Source: Bacillota bacterium
GTDB lineage: Bacteria > Bacillota > Clostridia > Christensenellales > Aristaeellaceae
DNA: 12,056 nucleotides
Direction of reading: 5' to 3'
NCBI GenBank assembly: GCA_023413135.1
Contig: JAEZQK010000119.1
Coordinates: 1-12,056, forward strand
In this document: positions 6,885 to 12,056 of the stretch, piece after piece
Layout: every line of letters begins with the position of its first letter
Position numbering within the stretch: position 1 is the first letter of the stretch
Made by a program: the position numbers and the translations under genes
The notes under the pieces: generated by a model
The model's input: only the letters and a program-made list of their open reading frames with translations
Database searches by the model: none
Told to the model about the DNA's origin: nothing

Positions 6885-6901
6885 TTCTTGTGTACGGTTG
6901 T
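6872..6901. promoter_or_regulatory. Direct repeat GTAC[A/G]GTTGT, candidate operator between divergent genes
   Basis: GTACAGTTGT (6872-6881) and GTACGGTTGT (6892-6901) match at 9 of 10 positions with a 20-bp repeat period, about two helical turns. The first copy overlaps the -35 of the MFS-DUF2804 promoter. Tandem half-sites on one face fit an AraC-type activator. The same segment also contains the inverted pair GTACA (6872-6876) and TGTAC (6891-6895). No regulator gene lies beside it. Confidence 0.45.
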
Positions 6902-6917
6902 ATGTTTGGGAGGTTCT

Positions 6918-8675
6918 ATGAGAAAGCTGAAGGACACAGCTCTTTTAACGCCTTGGGGAGAGGCACTTTCAGCGGAAAGTATATTGCCAGAGTACCCACG
7001 CCCCCAGATGCGGCGGAATAGCTACCTGTGTCTGAATGGGCCGTGGGAATATGCGATCACAGTTAGGCCACGCTGTCCTGAAAAGTTTGACGGCACGATT
7101 TTGGTACCGTTTTCACCGGAAAGCGCGCTGTCGGGAGTGCAAAGGCTCGTGGAACCGGACGATTATCTTTGGTACCGGCGCAATATCCTGCTGCCGGAGG
7201 GCTTTGACCGCGGACGGATATTTTTGCAGTTTGGGGCGGTAGATTGCCTTTGTGAGGTTATTGTAGATGGGGTGCTTGTAGGCTCGCATGTGGGCGGGTT
7301 TTTGCCATTTGCTGTGGAGCTCACCGGACATTTGAAGGAAGGCAACGCTTTCGAGCTGACGGTATGCGTGCGGGATTTTACGGACACCTCGTTCTATGGC
7401 CGTGGCAAGCAAAGCCTGAAACCGGGCGGAATTTGGTACACGCCCCAGTCCGGCATTTGGCAAGCCGTCTTTTTGGAAAGCGTGCCCAATGAATATGTGG
7501 AACGCCTGCGGCTGACGCCGCTGTTCGACGAGGCGGCGGTACGGGTAGATGTGCGGCATAATGGAACCCAGGCGCACGTGCGCGTGCTGGACGCGGGTCA
7601 AGTAGTGGCGGAAGGGGCAGGCAAGGAATCCGTTACGCTCTCATTGCCGGGCTTTATACCCTGGTCGCCGAAGAACCCGCACTTATACGATGTGCAGGTT
7701 CGCGTCGGAGATGACGTGGTGTGCTCGTATATTGGCATGCGAAAAATGGAGGCGAGGGAGTGCCGGGACGGACGAAAGCGGTTATACCTCAATAACGAGC
7801 CGATTTTCCTCTCCGGGGTATTGGATCAGGGGTATTGGCCGGACGGACTTTTGACAGCCCCCAGCGACGAGGCGCTTAAGCATGACATTCAGGCCATGAA
7901 GGAGATGGGGTTCAATCTCCTCCGCAAGCACATCAAAATCGAGGCGGAGCGCTGGTACTACCACTGCGACCGGCTGGGCATGCTCGTCATGCAAGACGTG
8001 GTCAATGGTGGCGGAAAGTACAACTTTGGCACGGTCACCCTTAATGCGTTTGTGAACATCAGCCGTCCGGATAGCGACTATCCGCGCTTTGCCCGTTCGA
8101 CCGAGGAAAGCAGGCGCGACTATGAGCGCGAGCTGGAAGAAACCATTGCATGCCTCTATTCCCATCCCTGCATCGTAAGCTGGGTGCCCTTCAACGAGGG
8201 CTGGGGCCAGTTCGACGCGCTAAAGGCATGCTCGATGGCAAGAGAGCTCGATTCCACGCGCCTCATTGATCACGCCAGCGGCTGGCATGATCAGGGCGGA
8301 GGCGATTTCAAAAGCGTGCACATTTATTTTAGGCGGCTGACCTTTAGGCCCGATCATCGCGTGGGGCTGATTTCCGAGTTTGGCGGGTACGTGCTTAACA
8401 TCTCGGGGCACACGAAAAAGGGCCGCAAGTTTGGTTACCGGCTGATAAAGGATAAGGGCACGCTTTTAAAGGCCTTCCAGCGCTTGTATCATCGTCAGCT
8501 TTTGCCGCTTTTGCTAAAAGGTGTAAGCGCCGCGGTGTATACGCAGCTTTCCGATGTGGAGGGCGAGATCAATGGGCTTTTGACCTATGACCGGAAGGCG
8601 CTCAAGGTGGATACGGAGAATGTGAAGCGGCTGCAAGAGGAGTTGTATCGGGAAAATACAAAGCTTTGCTTGTAG
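6918..8675 (+). CDS. Glycoside hydrolase family 2 beta-glycosidase, cytoplasmic
   Basis: This 585-residue retaining beta-glycosidase has the three core GH2 parts: an N-terminal sugar-binding jelly roll (about 35-190, with SLKPGGIWYTPQSGIWQ at 166-182), an immunoglobulin-like domain (about 192-275), and a TIM barrel (about 285-580). E427 in VPFNEGWGQF is the acid/base and E487 in LISEFGGY is the nucleophile; both are intact. Its length is like beta-glucuronidases and shorter than LacZ-type enzymes. However, the glucuronidase N-x-K motif before the terminal G-IFTRDRK-like stretch is E-I-N here (550-552), so a uronic acid substrate is unlikely. There is no signal peptide, so it acts in the cytoplasm on an imported substrate, consistent with the divergent transporter. 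GGGAGG (6908-6913) lies 4 nt before ATG 6918; an in-frame TTG at 6888 would lie upstream of that site and is rejected. It converges with the ALDH gene with a 12-nt gap. The exact sugar is undetermined. Confidence 0.95.
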   Translation: MRKLKDTALLTPWGEALSAESILPEYPRPQMRRNSYLCLNGPWEYAITVRPRCPEKFDGTILVPFSPESALSGVQRLVEPDDYLWYRRNILLPEGFDRGRIFLQFGAVDCLCEVIVDGVLVGSHVGGFLPFAVELTGHLKEGNAFELTVCVRDFTDTSFYGRGKQSLKPGGIWYTPQSGIWQAVFLESVPNEYVERLRLTPLFDEAAVRVDVRHNGTQAHVRVLDAGQVVAEGAGKESVTLSLPGFIPWSPKNPHLYDVQVRVGDDVVCSYIGMRKMEARECRDGRKRLYLNNEPIFLSGVLDQGYWPDGLLTAPSDEALKHDIQAMKEMGFNLLRKHIKIEAERWYYHCDRLGMLVMQDVVNGGGKYNFGTVTLNAFVNISRPDSDYPRFARSTEESRRDYERELEETIACLYSHPCIVSWVPFNEGWGQFDALKACSMARELDSTRLIDHASGWHDQGGGDFKSVHIYFRRLTFRPDHRVGLISEFGGYVLNISGHTKKGRKFGYRLIKDKGTLLKAFQRLYHRQLLPLLLKGVSAAVYTQLSDVEGEINGLLTYDRKALKVDTENVKRLQEELYRENTKLCL

Positions 8676-8687
8676 AAGGGCCCGCTT

Positions 8688-10058
8688 TCATTTCATAATC
8701 TTTTTGAGCACGTTCAGGCGGCCTTTAAACGGTGGATAACGTACTGGAACATCCATATGATTCGACTTTTTCATTACACTTTTGTAATGTGTAAAGGTAT
8801 CAAAGCTTCCTTTTCCGTGATATTGTCCCATTCCACTTTCGCCAACACCGCCAAACCTCAAGTAAGGACTGCTTAGATGAATGACCGTATCGTTGATGCA
8901 CCCGCCGCCAAACGATACATTTTGCATGGCCTGCATCTCCCGTTCCATATTTTCCGTAAACAAGTAAAAGGCAAGCGGCTTGGGATGAGCATTTATCATT
9001 GTAATTGCGTCGTCGAATGATTCGAACTCGAGTATAGGAAGAATAGGGCCAAAGATTTCCTCCTGCATTACAGGCGATGACCATGTTGCATTCGTGATGA
9101 CGGTTGGGGCCAACTTTCGCGTTGCGTCATTGTGCTGTCCACCGATTGCGATTTCTTCGCTGCCAAGCAATCCCAGCAGTCTCTCATAATGCTTTTGAGT
9201 TATGATCCTGGGGTACTCGTCATTTTTTTCGGGTTCTAATCCATAAAAGGCTTTGATATACTTTTCAATTCCAGCAATCAGCTGCTTACTCACTTTTCGA
9301 TGCACGAACAGATAGTCAGGTGCTACACAGGTTTGTCCTGCATTTAAGAATTTGCCCCACACGATACGCTTTGCTGCCAAATCGACATTTGCAGTTTCGT
9401 CTACGATGCAAGGACTCTTGCCGCCAAGTTCAAGCGTTACAGGCGTTAAATTCTTGGCGGCTGCTTCCATCACAACCTTGCCAACAGGCACGCTTCCGGT
9501 GAAGAATATATAATCGAACTTTTCATTCAATAGAGAACTGTTTGCATCTCTGCCGCCCCGTACAACGGAAATATATTTTTCCTCAAAAATCTCATTTAAG
9601 AGTTTTTCAATTACTTCAGATGTATAATAGGAATATTCTGAAGGTTTTGCGACGGCGCAATTTCCTGCTGCAATCGCTCCGATCAGTGGACCTATCGTAA
9701 GCTGGAAAGGATAGTTCCATGGAGACATAATCAAAGCAACCCCATAAGGCTCCGAATATATCCGGCTTGCGGCGGGAAAGTGTATGAGAGGTGTTTGAAC
9801 TTTCTTTGGACGCACCCATTTTCGAAGATTTTTGATGATATAACCTATCTCTTGGAGGATGAACCCAACCTCCGTCTCATAGGCTTCAAAGGGTGCCTTG
9901 TTCAGGTCTCTCTTTAGAGCCTCCATTATTTCATCTTCATGCTTGACGATTGCATCGTGCAGCAAACGCAGTTTGGAAATACGAAATTCTATATGTTTTG
10001 TCACGCCAGTGCCATAATACAATCTATGATTTTCCATAACTTTATGAATATCTGCCAC
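8688..10058 (-). CDS. Aldehyde dehydrogenase, NAD(P)-dependent, ALDH3-like
   Basis: The 456-residue soluble enzyme oxidises an aldehyde to the acid using NAD(P)+. Family hallmarks are in order: IMSPWNYPFQL with catalytic N115, GNCAVAKPSEYS (132-143), the FFTGSVPVGK cofactor turn (185-194), LELGGKSP with general base E210, AGQTCVAPDYL with nucleophile C244, and EEIFGPILP (333-341). Its short length, the GQTCVAPDY active site and the basic C-terminal tail (RYPPFKGRLNVLKK) fit the class 3 (fatty or aromatic aldehyde) group. It starts at GTG 10058 with AAGGAAG (complement of 10065-10071) 6 nt upstream. Codons are clearly more A/T-ending than in the GH2 and MFS genes, and its promoter lies in a recombinase fossil, both suggesting acquisition. 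No operon partner is present; physiological substrate unknown. No terminator is visible in the short gap to the convergent GH2 gene. Confidence 0.96.
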   Translation of the reverse strand: MADIHKVMENHRLYYGTGVTKHIEFRISKLRLLHDAIVKHEDEIMEALKRDLNKAPFEAYETEVGFILQEIGYIIKNLRKWVRPKKVQTPLIHFPAASRIYSEPYGVALIMSPWNYPFQLTIGPLIGAIAAGNCAVAKPSEYSYYTSEVIEKLLNEIFEEKYISVVRGGRDANSSLLNEKFDYIFFTGSVPVGKVVMEAAAKNLTPVTLELGGKSPCIVDETANVDLAAKRIVWGKFLNAGQTCVAPDYLFVHRKVSKQLIAGIEKYIKAFYGLEPEKNDEYPRIITQKHYERLLGLLGSEEIAIGGQHNDATRKLAPTVITNATWSSPVMQEEIFGPILPILEFESFDDAITMINAHPKPLAFYLFTENMEREMQAMQNVSFGGGCINDTVIHLSSPYLRFGGVGESGMGQYHGKGSFDTFTHYKSVMKKSNHMDVPVRYPPFKGRLNVLKKIMK

Positions 10059-10088
10059 GGTTATCTTCCTTTCTTTGAAACGAAGGCG

Positions 10089-10481
10089 AAGTACAGCAGT
10101 ATTATATCACAGGAAGCCCGCCGGGAAATCTTCGAGATTGTCAAGGTCCAGATCGCTGATAGGCACGACACTGGGCGGCAAAACAGTTGTGCGCACAGCT
10201 TTTGGCAAAGTCCTCTGCGGCCAGTGCGGCGGCATGTTCGCAAGTTATGCGTGGCACTCCAATGACGCGTATCGCCCAGTAGTGAGGCAATGCAATCACG
10301 AGTACAAGGGCAGCAATAAAGTGGTACCCCTCACATGACCGAGGAACAGTTTGGGCTAGCGTTCGCGAAGACGTTCAAACAGGTGCTCGCGAACAAAGAT
10401 ACAGTCCTTGCAGCTTACCGCCAAATCATGAAGACGCTTGGCGATACATCGGCATTGATGTGCGGCTCACAAGTTGCTTAA
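10089..10481 (+). pseudogene. Fossil of a large serine recombinase (linker, zinc ribbon and start of the coiled-coil region)
   Basis: Three reading frames in order give one recombinase segment. Frame A (10089 to about 10200) reads IISQEARREIFEIVKVQIADR, like the end of the recombinase domain. Frame B (about 10201-10320) reads FGKVLCGQCGGMF, YAWHSNDAYR and QCNHEYKGSNK, the zinc ribbon. Frame C (10326-10481) reads TPHMTEEQFGLAFAKTF, VLANKDTVLAAYR and MKTLGDTSAL, then loses similarity and stops at TAA 10479-10481. The B-to-C shift fits loss of one T before 10321: AAT AAA (T)GT GGT ACC would restore N-K-C-G-T-P-H and the fourth zinc Cys. The A-to-B shift fits a 2-nt loss near 10202. The N-terminal catalytic domain is missing: similarity starts where the ALDH upstream region begins. 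The C-terminal part is missing too. It must be inactive. It is related to recombinases of phages and conjugative elements of Firmicutes. Confidence 0.82.
10101..10109 (-). promoter_or_regulatory. Extended -10 promoter element of the ALDH gene
   Basis: On the minus strand TGATATAAT (10109-10101) is a perfect extended -10, about 43 nt before the GTG start. The -35 position holds only a weak TTTCCC (10128-10123, 16-bp spacing). The element overlaps, in antisense, codons of the decayed recombinase. Confidence 0.6.
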
Positions 10482-10734
10482 TACAGATTGATACGGAAAG
10501 ATGATACTGCCTGCTAAGATTTCTGTTGTCCGTTATATTCCCCTCCAGAATGCTCCGAGAGGCTAATTTAATGATGCGCATGAAAATTATTCCATTATTC
10601 GTTTCTATTTAAGAAAGATGTCCTCGAATATATGCCCAACGATTGGGTGAGGGTAATGGCTATGACGGTTAATCAGGATTACAGATCGTGGAAAATTCGT
10701 CATGGGCATTTACGGTATATGAAAGGAGCAGACT
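10482..10734. other. AT-rich intergenic stretch, no gene recognised
   Basis: This 253-nt stretch between the recombinase fossil and the SH3-protein gene shows no terminator and no convincing promoter; TATATG at 10629-10634 with a poor TATTTA at 10606-10611 is the best match. One plus-strand frame (10584-10811) is open without a plausible start and runs into the next gene out of frame. It may be further decayed insertion DNA. AAAGGAG at 10722-10728 is the ribosome site of the following gene. Confidence 0.4.
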
Positions 10735-11919
10735 ATGAAAAGACGTTTTATTTCCATAATCCTAATACTTGGATTGGTAGCATTCGCGAACAGCGGTCTG
10801 GCAGCGCGTAGTGATGACGTTGTAACAACTGTTATTGACGGCAAAACATCAGATCGGGTTCACCTCAGAGAAGAACCATCCACAAATTCAAAATCGCTTG
10901 GACTCTATTTCACGGGTACAGAAGTCCACTATATAGTTGGTACCAACGGTGAGTGGGTATGGGTCAATATTGGAAATGAAGCGGGCTACATAAAAACTGA
11001 GTTTCTTTATTCTGGGAACAATCCGGGAAGTGTGACCCCCAAACAACCAAAAGGAACTATAAATAACCGAACAGGGAGTAATTGGGTAAACATGCGCTAT
11101 GACCCGACCCTTAATGGAAAGGTTGCCAGTAGACTCTACAATGGCGATACGGTTACTGTGCTAGGGGAAACCGTTACGAAATGGTATTACGTCAAATCGG
11201 GCGACCTATATGGATATGTTATGGCGGACTTTCTTCAAGTAGGCGACTCAAACAATCATACGGGCACCCCTGGAGGTGGAACCGGCGGCACACCTCCGAG
11301 CGGTAATCCTTCAAAAACTACTACGATCACAGTTAATCCCAAAGACAGCGTACAGGCGTATGCTACAATAAAAAATTGTACATTAAACATCGTGCCAACT
11401 GACGGAACGATGGTCGCGTGTACATATGATACCAGTGTTCTTCGTTTTGGGCAGTCAATGTCAAGAGGTGTCCTCATGATCACTGTGGAAAGCATTAGCG
11501 GGAAACGCATAAAGGATAATGCCATCGCCACACTCAATATCCCGCGTGCGCTTTTCAACGCAGTATTTGTGGATGTCCAGAATGGGGAGGCATCCATTGC
11601 TGGCGGTATTGACAGCCACATGGACATTTCCGGCAATGGTGCCCGTGTCAGCGTTTACTATCCTGCGGATAATACACATAATTTTTTAATGAGGTTTGTG
11701 AACTCAACTTGCGTTTTTGGAATCAGCGAAAATGCTGCAGATTACGCAATCAGCGTACAACAAGTTACGGACAGCAGCATCAATGTCCCGAATAGGATGC
11801 CCTCAAACAAAGGAAACGGTCCAAATGTTGGATATGAATATGTCAACGGGAATGGAAGCACGGAAATCACTGTGGATGCACTGAAAAACAGTACTCTTGA
11901 ATTCGCGTTTGTCCGCTAG
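10735..11919 (+). CDS. Secreted protein with two bacterial SH3 domains and a beta-rich C-terminal domain
   Basis: The product has 394 residues. A signal peptide (1-24: MKRR, hydrophobic core, cleavage near GLAA) is followed by two bacterial SH3 (SH3b) repeats. The first, about 30-92, has HLREEPSTNSKSLG and WVWVNIGNEAGYIKTEFL. The second, about 108-168, has VNMRYDPTLNGKVASRL and WYYVKSGDLYGYVMADFL. Such repeats bind peptidoglycan peptides or other wall ligands. A Gly/Pro/Thr linker (about 171-195, TPGGGTGGTPPSG) leads to a C-terminal domain (196-394) of short alternating strands and Asn/Gly turns (LNIPRALFNAVFVDVQNGEA, IDSHMDISGNGARVSVYYP). This loosely resembles DUF4097/adhesin-type beta-helices. 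No hydrolase motif, LPXTG or second TM is seen, so it is probably a wall-associated binding or adhesion protein. AAAGGAG (10722-10728) sits 6 nt before the ATG. Base composition is AT-richer than in the left half of the window. A group II intron lies 12 nt beyond its stop, on the opposite strand. Confidence 0.88.
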   Translation: MKRRFISIILILGLVAFANSGLAARSDDVVTTVIDGKTSDRVHLREEPSTNSKSLGLYFTGTEVHYIVGTNGEWVWVNIGNEAGYIKTEFLYSGNNPGSVTPKQPKGTINNRTGSNWVNMRYDPTLNGKVASRLYNGDTVTVLGETVTKWYYVKSGDLYGYVMADFLQVGDSNNHTGTPGGGTGGTPPSGNPSKTTTITVNPKDSVQAYATIKNCTLNIVPTDGTMVACTYDTSVLRFGQSMSRGVLMITVESISGKRIKDNAIATLNIPRALFNAVFVDVQNGEASIAGGIDSHMDISGNGARVSVYYPADNTHNFLMRFVNSTCVFGISENAADYAISVQQVTDSSINVPNRMPSNKGNGPNVGYEYVNGNGSTEITVDALKNSTLEFAFVR

Positions 11920-11931
11920 GCAGTGTAAGCA

Positions 11932-12009
11932 ATCGAGTAGGAGGCTGGGCGTTAACCGGCCAGCCGACCTCTCACACCACCGTGCGTACCGTTCGGTACA
12001 CGGCGGTTC
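11932..12009 (-). ncRNA. Group II intron domains V and VI (catalytic and branch-site RNA)
   Basis: Domain V: ACCGCCGTG (12007-11999) pairs with CACGGTGGT (11984-11976) with one G-T wobble inside the CGC/GTG triad. A 2-nt CG bulge (11986-11985) sits on the 3' side, then TACC/GGTA (11998-11995 with 11990-11987) is capped by GAAC. Size and bulge position match the canonical 34-nt domain V. Domain VI: GAGAGG (11972-11967) pairs with CCT-A-CTC (11941-11935) leaving one A bulged at 11938; above it GGCTGG (11964-11959) pairs with CCAGCC (11948-11943). The pairings were checked by eye, base by base. Confidence 0.85.
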
Positions 12010-12056
12010 AATAGTTTGAGTGCAGTACCTCGTAGCGTTTGGATATATCATCATAT
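12008..12056 (-). CDS. C-terminus of the group II intron reverse transcriptase/maturase (partial)
   Basis: From the right edge one minus-strand frame reads YDDISKRYEVLHSNY and stops at TGA (12010-12008), immediately before domain V. In class C introns the intron-encoded protein usually ends right at domain V, so position and frame fit. Only 15 residues are visible, so the call rests on context rather than on domain motifs. The reverse transcriptase and maturase domains would lie outside the window. Confidence 0.5.
   Translation of the reverse strand, partial: YDDISKRYEVLHSNY

Larger units (their letters stand above)
11932..12056 (-). mobile_element. Group II intron, 3' portion (continues past the right edge)
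   Basis: On the minus strand the element enters at the right edge with the end of its maturase frame, then domain V and domain VI, and ends in ...CTCGAT. The 3' splice boundary is placed at 11932 because the bulged branch-point A (11938) is 7 nt from this end, the usual distance, and the intron ends in AT. The CGC-type catalytic triad in domain V suggests a class C (IIC) bacterial intron. The 3' exon is the reverse complement of the sequence just after the SH3-protein gene (11931 leftwards), so the insertion is antisense to that gene and outside it. The 5' end lies beyond the window. Confidence 0.85.

Noticed and set aside
6878..6906. TTGTCA, 17 bp, TATGTT as the GH2 promoter
   Set aside because: The transcript would start at about 6913, inside or after the GGGAGG ribosome site and only a few bases before the ATG. 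The upstream TTGCAT/TATGAT pair is more workable.
9939..10338. Two overlapping plus-strand frames (9939-10265 and 10075-10338) as intact small genes
   Set aside because: The left part is antisense to the ALDH gene. The right parts are pieces of one frameshifted recombinase, so neither is an independent gene.
10584..10811. Open plus-strand frame containing VLEYMPNDWVRVMAMTV, upstream of and overlapping the SH3-protein gene
   Set aside because: It has no start with a ribosome site, no family I recognise, and it overlaps the signal-peptide region of a better gene in another frame. It might be a decayed gene end, but that cannot be supported.
11803..12054. An 83-codon minus-strand frame at the right edge
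   Set aside because: It runs through intron domains V and VI and then antisense into the SH3-protein gene. The maturase end is better read in the neighbouring frame that stops at 12008.

Overview
The window looks like a chromosomal segment of an anaerobic Firmicute, most likely class Clostridia. The evidence is strong AGGAGG-type ribosome binding sites, TTG and GTG starts, sigma-A promoters, a DUF2804 domain and a cytoplasmic GH2 enzyme of the type common in gut Clostridia. The secreted proteins have signal peptides ending in Ala-X-Ala rather than lipoboxes, which I associate with Christensenellales-like lineages; that finer placement is a guess. No rRNA, tRNA or CRISPR array is visible.

Left part (1-2270). 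After a possible tail of an upstream gene comes a solitary sugar-type ABC substrate-binding protein (217-1188) with a strong terminator. Next is a secreted Met/Gly-rich helical protein (1391-2215) with LTxxQ-like motifs. Four 11-bp direct repeats, as bound by OmpR/PhoB-type regulators, lie upstream of it.

Two-component system (2281-4444). A near-consensus promoter drives an OmpR-family response regulator and, overlapping it by 11 nt, a sensor kinase whose outer loop is also Met-rich. Together with the preceding secreted protein this resembles the CpxP/CpxRA or Spy logic of Gram-negatives: sensor, regulator and a secreted helical effector. That link is inferred.

Glycan block (4498-8675). Two divergent genes share a 95-bp control region. 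One encodes a 12-TM MFS transporter fused to a C-terminal DUF2804 domain. The other encodes a cytoplasmic GH2 beta-glycosidase. A 10-bp direct repeat in the control region is a candidate operator. The likely scheme is uptake of an intact glycoside followed by cytoplasmic hydrolysis.

Accessory, AT-richer right part (8688-12056). It holds an ALDH3-type aldehyde dehydrogenase on the minus strand, whose likely promoter lies inside the fossil of a large serine recombinase (about 10089-10481, frameshifted and truncated at both ends). It also holds a secreted protein with two SH3 domains and a beta-rich C-terminal domain. At the right edge is the 3' end of a group II intron on the minus strand (domains V and VI and the maturase C-terminus), which continues out of the window. 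This third of the window looks like a scarred insertion region.
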